Below, in pieces: positions 10,836 through 23,739 of a DNA stretch of 64,000 nucleotides. A program made the translations under genes and the position numbers. Numbering within the stretch: position 1 is the stretch's first letter; every line of letters starts with the position of its first letter. This DNA is from Chamaelirium japonicum (lineage: Eukaryota > Streptophyta > Magnoliopsida > Liliales > Melanthiaceae), in assembly GCA_947650365.1 (NCBI GenBank), contig OX393557.1:2040138-2104137 (forward strand), read 5' to 3'. The notes below the pieces were generated by a model. The model did no database searches, was not told where the DNA came from, and was given only the letters and a program-made list of their open reading frames with translations.

Positions 10836-12767
10836 TGGTTCAAAGCAAAATTAGGGTTTACTACAATCTATTTCATGGAATTTAGAAATAAATAATGTTT
10901 ACTCCAGCCGCTATGTCTTCACTACCTCAAGTGGAGACTTCCAGGAATCTAAATTCCTTAGGCTCGAGCACTGAGACTATCGGCCCTGAATTGGAGACAG
11001 CATCACGGTGAGAGCATGCAACCGCTTCTGCCAATGGGGTTTTTACGACCCAGTCTTCATCAGAATTACCCATGGTAAACTGAAAGACCTCTCAGTCTCC
11101 TTTTGGCCAGCTTTATGTGACCCGCGTGCGCAACAACGGTGGCTTCGCACAAGCTTTCGGATACTTCCCACAAATCTAGGTGGTGTCGGCGGGGGGGTTC
11201 ATAGGCTCCCGTGGTGCAGGAAAAAACTGTCACCCACTGCCACCGGCATCCTCCATGTCCTGAAGGAAACCACTAGGCGAACCAGTATGGAAGGAAACAC
11301 AGCTCTCACCCGGTGGGAATATCGAACTGCATACCTCTCACCCAGACCCTTAGCCGGTTGATTGTGGAGGCTAGGGGCTCCCCTTTGGAGGGAACCTCTG
11401 ACACATCCCTTCTTTATGAGGTTTTATGCATATCTAGAAAGGTCACGACCTCCTAGACTTAGACCCTGATCTACCGTGCTCCCACTAGGATTACAAACCC
11501 TCCCGCAAAGCATTAGTATCCTCGGAAAATATCAAAGTCCCTACCTTGAATACTCAGCTTTCGCCTTTCTCGCAAGGATCACATTACATAGATTCCAAGG
11601 ATGCCGATACTTCACTAGTTTGCCTATAATCCTAAGATCTGGAGCCTAGCCTAAGGTCAACGTGGAAAGGACTCCTACTACGATGACACCTCGTTCACAA
11701 TTTGATGCCTGATGTCATAGTAGACCTCATCTCATTATAGGTTTTGATGCTGGCCAAATAGGGACATCCGACAACCTCCGCCGGACCTCAACCTAATGGT
11801 GGCATAACCAAATCGTGATGAGTTCATACTACTATGAAACGTTATCTAGAAACGGGTATCACATAGTGAAATCCTAACCTAACTTGGTCTCTAGGACCAC
11901 GTGGGGAAAGGGCATCCCACTAGGGTTATCATACTTCTTATGGAGACATTAGTTAATTATCTCTAAACAAATCTAACACGGAGTCTATCTCGGTGCACAG
12001 TACTTGGCTACCTGAACTACCACGAGGGCGGTTACCATCTTTCCTTTTAGCTAGCCACCGGATTCGCACGTGTTAGAACCATATAGAGACATCGATGAAT
12101 CCATAAGTTTAGTACTAACCCTAAGCCTGATCTAGAGACAAACTCACAAGCAAGATAGATAATCACATTATCATCGGGGTTCTCTAAATACTAAATAAAG
12201 AGAAACAACAGAAATAGCATCCAAACTGAATCAAGTCCAGGGTCCGACCCCAGAACCTGAATAGCACAGCCAAGATATCTTGCTCTTCTGTTCTATACAA
12301 TCTCTGACGACGATCCCCATCATCGCCAACATGCACGCTTTCGCCGGGTCTTTGCACGCCATGGTACCGCTTGCCCGAACCGTGGATGAAACATCATCTC
12401 CGTCTTCCTGTGACCGAAAAACTAACACACTCCGAGCAAGTGCTCGTTCATATACAATTTCGCTAGAAAGAAAAGAAGACAATCCTAGAAACATGGCCAG
12501 GGAACCGAGGATGGTCAACCCCCACCCTCGCCCATCTAGAGCCTTAAAATCCACAAGCACAATAATAATCAATGCAAAAATTAAATCCGGGGTCCGACCA
12601 TCGGAAGCATGTAATCATAGATTACTATTCAGCACGGCACCTGCAAAAAGACGATACATAGCACAATCCATATGCATGATCTACGCCGAACCCCGACAAA
12701 AACATATGTCATCATATATTCACATGATGTTTTCACGAATTCATGCATGAAACATACACCAAAGCGT
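10836..12767 (-). other. 5' leader of element C
   Basis: 1.9 kb between the primer site and gag. Within it, 12231-12572 (minus) is a 113-codon ORF with a hydrophobic segment around residues 18-36 (WGLTILGSLAMFLGLSSFL) and a few Cys in its C-terminal half. I do not recognise it, and it could be chance. The rest (10836-12230) shows no convincing coding pattern on either strand. Confidence 0.6.
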
Positions 12768-12779
12768 GCTCTGATACCA
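12768..12779 (-). other. Primer binding site of C (tRNA-Met type)
   Basis: Plus strand gctctgatacca is the complement of TGGTATCAGAGC, two bases inside the LTR edge. It fixes C's orientation as minus. Confidence 0.9.
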
Positions 12780-12781
12780 AT

Positions 12782-14735
12782 TGTTGGAATTGAATCAGCT
12801 AATCAAAGTCACAGCGGAAGCAAAAGAAAGATCTGAAGATCATACGGTGTATGTTTTAGTACAATTAATTCTACAAAACAATCTACATGCAAATCTATGA
12901 TCTTAGCATATATGCGGACACCCTAGAGGCATACTACGATCTACGGAAGACATGCATGCATCTAGTTAGATGTTTAGAATCATCATACCTTATGGATCTA
13001 TGATCCAGAGAGGACGGAACGATGAAGAACCGCACTTGAATCGCAAAGGAAATTGTCGGATAGCACCTTGTCCTTTGCGAATTGAAGAATCCTCGAAATC
13101 CCGTCTCTGAGTGCAAGGATTACGAGCCGACGGAGGAATCCGTTGCGAAGACGATGGCGAGCCACTAGGTTTCCTCCTTCTCTTTCCCTCTTCTTCCTTC
13201 TCCTTCCTTCCTCTTCCTTCTCCCTTCTTCTTCCTCTCTTTTCCTTGGCCGAAACCACAAAGGAGGAGGCTATAAGGAGGTTCGGATTTTCTAAAGGAGA
13301 GGGAGCCTTAGGGCCGGCCCTCCCTCTCCCTATTCTCTTATAGGGCCGGTCTCCCATGGCTTCAAGGAAGCTAGGGCCGGCCCTAGATAGATTAGGATAG
13401 AGGGGGGTCAGTTTTTAGGGATTTCCAGTGTCTATCGCGAAGACTGGACAAAAACGCCCTTCAAGAAAAGTGGAAAACTGAAAGAGAGACTGAGTGAGGT
13501 GTGCTACTCGGAATCGAGTTCCGTCAGCGCCTATGAGCTCCTGGAATTATTCTGCTCATTCTAAGATCTATATTCATTATTTTCTGAGCCATATTTCAGT
13601 ATTTACCAAAATACCCCTACGGCCCGTAACACATGTGAATTAGGTTCTTAGGCTCCGGGCTTGCACACCATCACGCTACTTCGCATCTAATGTATCCAAC
13701 TAGGTCGGGGAACAATTCCTATACGCAACAACAGGGTGGAACCTTCAGGGTTCAGGATCTCTAGCTCCAACCGGATCCCTGATTAACTGTTCCGGTGACA
13801 CACCGAAAGTTCCGTTAATCAGCCCTAATCCGATTAACCCGCGTAGCCACCCAGAGTGCTACACGAGTTAAACTCTAGTGATCCTAAACTTATGTTACTC
13901 CCTCATAACCCTATTCTCTACTATACTCCGATAATCCTTAGTCCCTCCTATTACTGGTGCCATGATGTGACTCGGGCGGTGGGGAGCACCGTCAGATCCC
14001 GATCGATCATCTAACTAGGAATTGATGACTTGTTATCTATAACACCACATATCTTCCGGTGCTATGCCTAGCATCCTGAACATCGTCAGTCATACTAACA
14101 ACCACCAGGCCTGGGTTAACTGTGTGGACAGATTGACTCATCAAAACGCACCCATCCAATACTGGACATTGGATAACCTGTAGGGATTATATGTCACTCA
14201 AGCGCGAGCCGGGTAACCCAACGTACTGTGGTATTGGACTATGGAAGGTCCGCACACGTTGGCACATCAAAGCACCACGCAACTGGTTGGCTCAGTGAAT
14301 ATGGTCCCTCAGGGTTAAGGACAGATTATCTATAGTAGTAAGATGGTTTATGCACCAGTGTATGAATCACTGAACTGTGCACCGTGTTGGTTCCTGTTCA
14401 ACATGATCATCGTGCTTGGTCAGGTGAATGGGAATCCCACATTCCCGTGGTGGAGGCTTCACCATATCCTCTACCTGCCAATAGCTTGTTCTCGGTGAAA
14501 CGACCGGCATCACCTCAGTTGTGAACTAGTTCTAGGTCTACACAGAACTGGTCCACTGGGTCTCCCAAGCATGGATCCTTCATGCGCCTCAGTGGCCTAC
14601 TGTGTTCCCTAGGGTCCTTTTATTATATGAGTATTATCATACACTATAGTAGTATTCTAATTAAAGCAATAACCAAAGTCATCTTTATTATTGTTAATAC
14701 AAAAATTCCACGCTAAGGACACACGAGCTACAACA
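12782..14735 (-). repeat. 5' LTR of element C
   Basis: 1954 bp, the counterpart of 4906-6852, ending CTACAACA on the plus strand before TCATC. It has the same CT-rich block (13170-13245) and the minus-strand CTATAAGAG at about 13333-13345. Confidence 0.92.
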
Positions 14736-14740
14736 TCATC

Positions 14741-16250
14741 CCCCGTCTGCCCTCCAGCTCCAAGTCATGCAAATGGGCGAACATATGGCGCAGATTACCC
14801 GACTGTTGGAGGAGAAGGATCATCACATCAACACTCTTCTTCAAAAGCTAAGCGCAAAGGATGCTGCCACAAACGATCAACTCATTGCTTCTCTGATAGC
14901 CGCTCCAGCTCCGTCTTCAACTCCCGTTCCTACAGAGGTTATTCCGACGGTTCAAACGGTGACTCCAACACTCTCCTCGATTCCCGTCCCGGTGGAAGTC
15001 ATCTCTCCAGCACCAGTCTCGGTGGCCACACAACCCCCGGCAACAGCAACAATGAATGTCCAACAAATACAAGCGTTGGTAGCTAACATGATGCGCTTCT
15101 ACGGTAGTGGTCTTCCTCCAATCACGGTGGCATACTCAAAACCTTACACCACGAGGATCCAGCAGCTGCGCTTCCCCATCGGGTTCCAGCCACCAAAGTT
15201 CCAGCACTTCGACGGGAAGGGAAATCCAAGACAGCACGTTGCTCACTTCATCGAAACCTGCAACAATGCCGGCACATATGACGACGAGATAGTGAAGCAG
15301 TTCGTTCGCACCCTCAAAGGTAACACGTTCAACTAGTATATGGATCTTCCTCCAGGATCTATCAACAGCTGGGATCAGATAGAGAGGGAGTTCCTCAATC
15401 GCTTCTATAGCACCAGACGTATCGTCAGCATAACCGAGCTTACTGCCGTCAAGCAAAGGAAGGACGAGCCGGTGATCGACTACATCGACCGATAGAGGAA
15501 CCTCGCGCTGAATTCACGAGACCGCTTGTCTGAAGACTCGGCCATCGAGATATGCACCCAAGGCATGCACTGGGGCCTGCTCTACATCCTCAAAGGTATC
15601 AAGCCTTGGTCCTTCGAAGAACTCACAACTCGGGCTCACGATATGGAACTCAGCCTAGCAAATCGCGGAAACTCAAAGAATAAAAACTTCCTGAAGGTGG
15701 AGAAGAAGGACAAACTGCCGGCACCGAAACCAAAACAAGTCAACATTGCCGACGTCGCTTCAACCTCCAAGCCGCTCAAGATCGGTGGCAAACCGGATCA
15801 GAGAAAGGGAGCCGCCATACCGCCGCCTCCGCCGCAAAGACAAAGGATGACTCTCGAGGATCTCGAAGCAAAGGAGTACCCCTTCCTGGACTCGGAAGTC
15901 TTCTCCATGTTCGATCAGTTGCTGCAGGAGAAGATGATAGAGCTTCCTCCTTCGAAGTGGCCCGAGCAGATGCATCGCGTCGATGACCCCCTCTTCTGTA
16001 AATACCACCGAGTGGTAAGTCATCCCATCGAAAGATGCTTCGTCTTCAAGGAAAGAATCATGTCACTCGCAAAGCAAGGGAAGATAGAGATCGACTCCGG
16101 GGAGGTCGCTACGGCCAACATGACATCCATCACCTTCGGATCCTTTCCACCGGTACTCGTTGCTGCACGACATAGAATGCCCAAATTGCACGTCAATCGT
16201 CAAAGGCCTACTACGAAGTCAATTTCCCAGCTGAAGGTCTCGAAGCGATA
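14741..16250 (+). pseudogene. gag: gag of element B, capsid part
   Basis: This continues the gag frame broken at 4905. A Ser/Thr/Pro-rich linker (14880-15060) is followed by the capsid region (PPKFQHFDGKGNPRQHVAHFIETC at 15190-15260, then NRFYSTRR and a KQRKDEPVIDYIDR motif near 15450). After that come a basic/proline-rich stretch and CKYHRVVSHPIERCFVFK (about 15995-16050), the C-terminal Cys/His motif common in Tat gag proteins. In-frame TAG codons at 15334-15336 and near 15493 sit where Trp is expected. The frame ends at about 16249. Confidence 0.85.
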
Positions 16251-16341
16251 ACAACATGCTCCTGCGCTCGTTGAGGAAGAAACATTATTGCCGGGGGGCA
16301 ACCATCGCTCACACCAGCACCTCTCCCAAGCAAGGTCACGT

Positions 16342-16756
16342 CTCAACGTACTCTCTGACAGAGGTATGAGCAAGGAGATCCAGAAGTTGGCTTACTGGGC
16401 CAACCTTTGGGCAAATTCGATTATTATGTCCTCCACTCAAAGCCTCTGCCCGTTCCAACCGAAGAAATCAAGCCCACTGGCTGGGGTTCAAAAGATGAGC
16501 CAGTGGAACTTCTAGAAGAGCGGGTCCCTCCTAGTCAAGCTGGATCCCAATGTACTCTCTAGAAGAGATACGAGCAAGGAGATACAGAAGTCGGTCTGCT
16601 GGGCCAGCCTTCGGGAAAGTTCGACTATTACGTCCTCTACTCAAGACCTCCATCACTTTCGATTGAAGAAATCAAGCCCACTGGCTAGGGATCAGAAGAC
16701 GAGCTAGTAGAGCCTTCGGAAGAACAAGTTCCCCCAACTGATAAGGAATCAGCTGC
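16342..16756 (+). repeat. ~207-bp tandem duplication in the gag-protease linker of B
   Basis: 'gtactctctgacagaggtat' near 16345 recurs as 'gtactctctagaagagatac' near 16552, and the two copies stay alignable through 'atcaagcccactggct'. The period of 207 bp equals 69 codons, so the duplication would not have shifted the frame. Both copies are now closed by stops. Confidence 0.7.
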
Positions 16757-16811
16757 TGCTGCTGATCATCATCTTAGCAGGGGAGAATCCATTGATGAAG
16801 AGGCATGGGTC

Positions 16812-17846
16812 ATGCTACCCCGGCGACAAAGGCCACGGCAAACAAGGCAACATAAGCAAGACCGGATGATGAGGAGATTTCTTGAGCGAAGGACTTACAA
16901 GAAGAAAATCAAGACTCCAGGAAGAAAGGCGTTCAAAGTGCCACTAGTAAACCTAGACAATCTCATCCAGCAAAGCCTTCCAGAACCAGTAACGTTGCAA
17001 GAGTTCTTCCTCGATCACTTCCTCCTAATCGATCAGTACATCAGGGTCTCGTGTTGCATGGTTGAAGTTTGTAAAATGTCGGAAGGAAAAGGTGAGGTCG
17101 AGACTTCTGAAGAAGGCAACTCTACCGACGAGGGAGATGACTCCGACAAAGGGGGCACTGCCTCTCATGACGAAGCAATCCTGCACTTGCTGCTCGTAGA
17201 AGCTTTGCATCTTCCGAAGAAGGCTCGCCTAGCAATGGCTGCAGCCTTGGCAGACCCGGACAGCTACAAGAGGAAAAGGAAGGACGACGAGAAGGGCAAG
17301 ACTGTGGCCTCATGCGATACGGCGATAACCTTCTCGGACGAAGACTTGCAACTCGGAACACGATTGCACAACCAGTCTGTCTATGTTTTAGGATACATCA
17401 AAGAGAAGTCGGTGAATCGAATCCTGCTAGACTGTGGCTCCGCTGTCAACATCGTGCCCATCCAGATGATGCGACAACTCAGCATCACCAATGACCAACT
17501 CGCGCACAGCCAGCTGGTCATTCAAGGGTTCAACCAGGGCGGACAGTCCACCATCGGAATCATCCGCCTGAAGCTTTCAATCGGCCCGCTTGACACAATG
17601 GTCCTCTTCCACATCATTAATTGCCAAACATCATATCGCCTCCTATTGAGAAGACCATGGCTACACAAGAACTGGGTCGTAGTGTTCACCTGGCACCAGT
17701 GCCTCAAGTACTACGAGAGAGGCATGGAGAGGTATATCGTCGCCGATGATAAGTCATTCAACGAAGCCGAGGCACATCTGGCTGACGCCAAGTTCTATCA
17801 AGCGAAAGACCTAGTCACGGAAGTCCTTCCAGCTAAAGCCTCTTGA
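16812..17846 (+). pseudogene. pro: Protease-containing ORF of element B
   Basis: 344 codons open. It has a basic N-terminus, an acidic stretch (about residues 95-120), then a retroviral-type aspartic protease: LLDCGSAVNIVP at about residue 205 (the DTG-like active site written DCG, with a Cys in place of Thr/Ser) and LLLRRPWLH at about residue 280 where the family has the ILGRPWLH-type motif. The enzyme would mature the gag-pol polyprotein. The Cys in the active-site loop is a departure from the DTG/DSG norm. Confidence 0.8.
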
Positions 17847-18370
17847 ATCCTAAAAACTGAAGAAATCAAGCAGATTGAGACTCCCCCACCGGCAAATCCG
17901 AGGCAACCTTCTGAGAAGGAGAAACTTGAGGTCCAAGAAGCGTCAAAATCAAGGCAAAGGATGCGTATCAGTTCCGAACCAAGAGCAATGCAACATACCC
18001 CGTTGCCCGTCCAAACGACGCCAGTCTTGCGTCTCGTACCTCAGTGGCTTCGTAAATCCGAGCGATCGCCTTCTACTCTAGCAAGAAAAATGGTCCAGCC
18101 ATTATCACAGGTCAATGTCATCACTCTGCAAAAAATGATGTTGCCATTACCTAGTCTGACGCAAGCTCCGAAACCAAGCGGACCTGTCAAATCTGCCGAC
18201 CCTAATCAACTTGAATTCAAGCCAAAAGGGAGTTGGGGGCAAAACACTGCCAAATTGATGTTCAAAGCCGGCTACAATAAAGAAAGCGCCATGGGCACAC
18301 TTCCCCCATTAGCAATGCTACATGGGATGACGAGGACTCAAGCTCGGCTGTTTCATAACGGCGTACATCC

Positions 18371-20073
18371 GTGTTCGAAAGGCTCAGGCCAGTCAAGCAA
18401 CCAAAGAAGAGGTCGGTGTTCGACCATTTAGGAATGCCAATTGAAGATGTCATTTCAATACCCGCCCGCCCACCCATGGCAGCCATCAATCATATCTCCA
18501 TTATCGAAACTGACAACGATGATACTTCTACTTCGGACGACGAGTTACATGATGCCCCGCCGGTCCTTGAAGAAGGAGGGCAGTCTATCGTTGATGACTT
18601 GAAGGAAATCAACTTAGGCATAGAAACGGAACCTCGGCCTACATTCGTCAGCACACTCCTGACACCTGAAGAAGAAGCTGCATACATCAAATTGCTCCAA
18701 GAATATAGAGACGTCTTCGCATGGTCCTACAAGGAGATGCCGGGTCACGATCCCAAAATCGCAGTGCACCAGCTCAGTGTCAAACACGGAGCTAGTGCCA
18801 TCAAGCAAGGACAAAGACGTTACCGGCCAGAACTGGTTCCCCAAATAGAAGATGAAGTAAACAAGCTAATTAAAGCCGGCTTTATCTGAGAGGTCAAGTA
18901 CCCGACATGGATCTCTAGCGTCGTCCCAGTCAAAAAGAAGAATGGCCAAATCCGAGTGTGCGTGGACGTACTTCAGAGACATGAACAACGCATGTCCAAA
19001 GGATGACTTCCCCTTGCCAATCACGGAACTGATAGTGGATGCGACGATAGGCCACGAGGTGCTAACTTTCATGGACGGATCCTCAGACTACAACCAGATT
19101 CGGATGGCACCCAAAGATGAAGAGCTCACAGCATTCCGCACACCAAAGGGAATCTACTGCTACAAAGTTATACCGTTCGGCTTGAAAAACGCAGGAGCCA
19201 CCTATCAACGAGCTATGCAGAGAATCTTCGACGATATTCTTTATCAAAATGTGGAGTGCTACATCGATGACCTTGTTGTGAAATCTAAGAAGAAGTCGAC
19301 ACATCTGCAAGATCTCGAGCTAATCTTCAAACGGCTTCGAAAGTACCAACTCCGCATGAATCCACTCAAGTGCATAGTCGGAGTCTCCTCAGGCAAATTC
19401 CTTGGCTTCATCGTGCGACATCGAGGCATTGAGATAGATCAATCAAAAATTGATGCTATCATTAATATGCCCGCACCAAAGATAGTGCGAGACCTTAAAG
19501 GTCTCTAAGGATATTTGGCGTATATCCGAAGATTCATCTCTAACCTAGCTGGGAAGTGTCGCCCGTTCAGTCACCTCATGAAGAAAGGAGCACAATTCAA
19601 ATGTGATGATGCTTGCCAAGAAGCTCCCCAAAGCATCAAAGGCTATCTACTGAAGCCACCAGTTCTATCGGCACCAGTTCAAGGAAGACCGTTGATCCTC
19701 GATATTAGTGCCTAGGAGCAATCCTTGGTGGCACTCCTGGCTCAAGACAACGAACTGGGCAAAGAGACGGCGTGCTACTACTTGAGTCACACTCTTGTCG
19801 GCGTAGAGCTAAATTACTCTCCGATCGAGAAGGTTTGCTTGGCACTCATCTTCGCCATGAAAAAGCTGCGACACTACATGCTGGCTCATACCATCAGACT
19901 CATCTCGAAGGCCGACCCCCTCAAATACATCATGTCAAAGCCAGTGCTCTCCGGGCGTCTGGCGAAGTGGGCACTACTACTCCTCGAGTTTGAAATCACC
20001 TTCGTGCCACAGAAGTTAAAAAAAGGGCAAGCTCTCGCGGACTTCCTCACAGAATATCCCCTCCCGGCAGAAT
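18371..20073 (+). pseudogene. pol: Reverse transcriptase and first RNase H of element B, broken
   Basis: Homology starts with the DVFAWSYKEMPG motif (18708) and VVPVKKKNGQIRVCVD (18925). The catalytic YIDDLVVKS lies at 19260-19290, LGFIVRHRGIEID at 19400-19440, and the Ty3-type RNase H follows (YYLSHTL, 19780; QALADFL, 20030). Breaks: TGA at 18887-18889, a frameshift near 18970, stops at about 19506, 19713 and 20073. The enzyme copies element RNA in the particle and degrades the RNA strand. All core RT motifs are still legible. Confidence 0.9.
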
Positions 20074-21885
20074 AGGAACTATCAGAAGATCTCCCAGACA
20101 AAGAAGTGTTCTCCATCGACATCGCCCCCTCCTGGAAGATGTTCTTTGACGGCACAGCAAGACAGGATATAGCAGGAGTGGAGTCATCTTCGTCACTCCA
20201 AACAACGAGATACTCCCTTTCTTATTTCTGCTAGCGGAACCATGTTCCAACAACGTGGCGGAGTATCAAGCTCTACTCATCGGCCTCGAACTTGCCAATG
20301 ATATAAAGCTTCAGGGACTCTATATTTTCGGTGACTCTCAGCTCGTCATCCAGCAAGTCTTGGGGGCATACAAAGTCAACAAAGAAGACCTAGTGCCATT
20401 GCACGCACGAGGTTTGAAACTCCTTGGCAAACTCGAGACTGCTTCCATTCAGAATGTCTCTAGAAACCTCAACCAGCAGGCTGACGCACTCGCAAACTTG
20501 GCGGCTACACTCCCATTTCGAGAAGAACGTCAGCTCGTCGTCCCCATCTGTAGAAGAATCATGATCACCAAAGAAGAAGGCCCTATTGGAATTCCAGTCC
20601 AAGCCAACATGGTGCACGTCCTCGAAATTAAAGAGCAAGATTGGAGGCAACCCTTTGTGGATTATCTTATCCATGGTAAACACCCCGAAGATCCAAAGCG
20701 TAAAGTTGACATCCGTCGACGATCTCTGAAATTCTACCACTTCAGCAACGAGCTGTACCGTCGAAGTTACGATGGCACACTTCTGAGGTGCCTCGCGAAG
20801 GAAGAGACAGAAGCAGCACTGGAAGAAGTACACGTTGGGATCTGCGGCTCGTATCAGTCCGGTCCAAAGCTCTACTTTCGCATCAGGAGGATGGGCTATT
20901 ACTGGCCTACCATGATTAAGGATAGCTTGGAGTTCACGAAAAAATGCCACGCTTGCCAGCTATATGGAGATTACATCCGTCAACCGCCAGAGCCTCTGTA
21001 CCAAATAATCACGTCGTGGCCCTTCGACGGATGGGGACTCGACATTGTCGGTCCCCTGCCCAAGTCGTCCAAGCAACATCTTTACATCTTGGCAGCAACA
21101 TACTACTTCTCCAAATGGGCTGAAGCAATACCTCTACGAAAAGTTACAAGGCACTCCGTCATCAGCTTCATCAAGAATGATATCATCTTCCGATATGGAG
21201 TCCCTCGCTACATCGTGACGGACAACGGGAAGCAATTCAAAAATGGTGCTGTCAGCCAATTCTGTGCCAAGTAGACATTAAGCAGAAGTGCTCGACAATG
21301 TACAACGCACCAGCCAACGGTCTGGCAGAGGCCTTCAACAAGACTTTTTGCAAGTTGCTGGAGAAAACTATCTCGAAGACAAAAAAGGACTGGCGCGAAC
21401 GCATGGGCGAAGCACTATGGGCCTATCGAACGTCTTTTCGCACTCCAATGCAAGCAACTCCGTACTTCCTCGTCTATGGAGTAGAAGCCGTTCTTCCACT
21501 CGAGCTCCAGATCCCATCACTCAGGATAGCAATCTAAGAAGGCCTCACCAGTGACGACAACGTCTAGCTCTACCTAGCAGAATTAGAGGCCTTGGATAAA
21601 AGACACCTCGAAGCTCAGTAATGTCTGGAGTATTATCAGGCCAGACTGACTCGCGCCTTCAACAAGAAGATCCGTCCTCGATCCTTCCAATCAGGAGAAC
21701 TGGAGCTGGCAGTCAAACGCCCCATCATTCTCTTGCATAGAGGAGGGAAGAAGTTCGACGCCAAATAGGATGGACCGCACTCCGTCAAAGAAGTCTACTC
21801 CAACGGTGCTTACCTCCTCACCACGCTGGAAGGGCTGATACTCGGCTCTATCAACGGCAAGTACCTCAAAAGGTACTATGCCTAA
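20074..21885 (+). pseudogene. pol: Archaeal-type RNase H and integrase of element B, broken
   Basis: The second RNase H (aRNH) begins WKMFFDGTA at about 20130, shifts frame near 20165, then continues NVAEYQALLIGLELA and FGDSQLVIQQV to about 20510. Integrase follows: a zinc region ending CHACQLY (about 20945), WGLDIVGPLP (21030), VTDNGKQF (21215) and, after another frameshift near 21275, NGLAEAFNK (21310), giving the D, D, E positions. The tail runs to TAA at 21883-21885 with stops at about 21535, 21565, 21620 and 21766. The extra RNase H is diagnostic of the Tat group. Confidence 0.9.
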
Positions 21886-22152
21886 AGCAAGGCTACACTC
21901 CTTGTAAAAAAAAAAAAAACATGAACTACGTGCGACTTGATCCCCCTTAGGGGGGTACGTAGGCAACTTGAAAAATAACTTCAGGTTCAGTCCGACCAAA
22001 AGAAAAAGCCAACAATGGCCCATACAAATGAGGGGCGGAATATTGTGATATTATTAGATATTCAAAAGAAGGCGGTACATGGCATAAGTTCTGAAGGAAA
22101 ACTACAACGCAAGATCACAAGCAAGGAGCAGCTAAAAGAAAGTATCCAAAGC
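21886..22152 (+). other. Spacer between pol and antisense gene of B
   Basis: It contains a poly(A) stretch (21906-21920) and a short 'cccccttaggggggtacg' palindrome. No coding pattern is visible. Confidence 0.5.
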
Positions 22153-23704
22153 TCAAAGGCGGCACAGTAACTCCTCCCTAGTAGCCTCCACTTGCTGAAG
22201 TTCCAAAGGAAGTGTGGCCAAAAGCTCACGATGGGCCGCCAAGTCTGATTGCTGCTTCAGGAAGCTCGCCTTCAAAGCACTCTCCGCAGTCTCAGCTCGC
22301 TCCAAATGAGACTCTGCCTTCCGAAGCGAGACGTGCATCGATTCTATCTTCTTTTGAGCCTTCGACAGACTGGAAGCGGCCTTCACAAGTTGGTGCTCTG
22401 ACTGACACAAGCTCGCCTCGGCGGCCGCCAACTCAGAAGAAGTACTCCCCTCCAGTAGAGCCTGCCGGGAGCGATAAGCCTCGCTGTCAGTCACGAGCAA
22501 GTTCATCTGGGCGACAAAAGAAGAACTGTCCACCTTGAACTCCTCCAGGCTCGTGCAAAACTCTGCACCGTCAGTAGACCACCAGTCTTGGAGGGCACCA
22601 AAGCCCGTGTCTTGAAAGGCCTCCAGCGTTGACTTGATGTACTACCGATAACTCACAAGAAGAAACTCCGAAACTCTGCTCTGCGGCCTTATGCTCGGGC
22701 GAGGTGCCTCGGAGTATGTGGGCAAAACCTTCCCTTCCACTGGGGTCGCCATGGGAGCTGCCTTCACCAACGAGGCCGGCAAAACTGGGGAAACTGCCGC
22801 CACTGTTGAAACAATCGTCTTCTCCACCAAGCTTGAGAGAACGACAGTCGAGGAGCGTCGCTTATCGACACTCGAAACTTTGGCCTCCTTGTGAAAAGAC
22901 AAAGCGTCGACGTCGATGCCGTCCAGATCGATATCGCTACTAGAGAAGTTCTCCCCGCAAACCCCGAGGAGGTCCAGATCATCTGGAGGAATGTCTAGCC
23001 CACACTCCCCAGGCACTTCCTACGCAGCCCCAGTAGACGAATGCCCGTGAGATGCCTTCAAGGAGTTCGCCTCGTATTCCACCACTATAACGGAATCTGC
23101 CCAAAAGAAATACACTACTCAGCATAATGGAACCTCCTGAGCACGGAAAGAAAGCAAAGCAAAGAGAACTTCATACCTGCAAGGTCGGACGAAGCCGCCC
23201 CAGACAGAGGGATCACCTTGTCTCTTAGGAGGTCGGGCTCCTTGACATCCTCAACCGGACAAGGAACCCTCGAAGTCATCCCGTGGGGAATGCACACCTT
23301 TCGTCTTTTGGGTGGGGCACCCTCAACAACAGTCTTCGAGAGAAAGGATGACCCGGGGGCATTAGCAAGGTCGACTTCTAACACGAGAATCGAAGAAGGA
23401 ACCCGGCGGGCACTAGAAAGACGACTGCAACTCTTCTCGGTCCTCTGAATCCCCAATTGGAGGCGACAATCCTCCACTCCCGTCGAAGGATCAAAGCTGA
23501 AATTTTTAAACTCACTGCTCGCCAGAACGTCAACCAGGAGACTCACAAGCAAGGGGGATACTCACTCTTCAATCCACTTGCAGTAGCCTGGAGTAGCGGC
23601 ATCCCGAAACCCTGACTTGGTCCTAGGGAAGAAGCTGCCACCAGTCAGTCGACCATAAAGAGAAGCCCAGAGGCGGTAACCTTCCTGCGGGCTGATGTGC
23701 CCCT
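22153..23704 (-). pseudogene. Antisense gene of element B, 3' exons with coiled coil
   Basis: Minus-strand exon-like blocks. At 23704-23565 is a block ending GYCKWIEE before a GTGAGT donor. At 23552-23180 is a basic PPKRRKV-containing block ending before GTATGAAG. At about 23085-22650 is a block rich in Ser/Val with a stop near 23017. At 22533-22153 is a heptad-like coiled coil (SELAAAEASLCQSEHQLVKAA, SHLERAETAESALKASF). Tat-group elements are known to carry an antisense ORF here. The 5' exons lie beyond the D insertion at 38087-39677. It is broken by D and by point changes, and its function in the family is not known. Confidence 0.6.
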
Positions 23705-23739
23705 GCAACTGTGGGTGTAAATTTTAGCAGAAGATTAAC

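Larger units (their letters stand above)
4906..14735 (-). mobile_element. Element C: Ty1/copia retrotransposon, minus strand, nested in B gag
   Basis: LTRs at 4906-6852 and 12782-14735 begin TGTTGGAATT and end CTACAACA on the plus strand. The duplication TCATC is at 4901-4905 and 14736-14740. On the minus strand the order is 5' LTR, tRNA-Met primer site, a 1.9-kb leader, one gag-pol frame, a polypurine tract, 3' LTR. Integrase precedes RT, as in copia. The gag wording and ~1.95-kb LTRs suggest the Angela/Tork group, with low certainty. An LTR of the same family begins at 62553. Confidence 0.94.
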
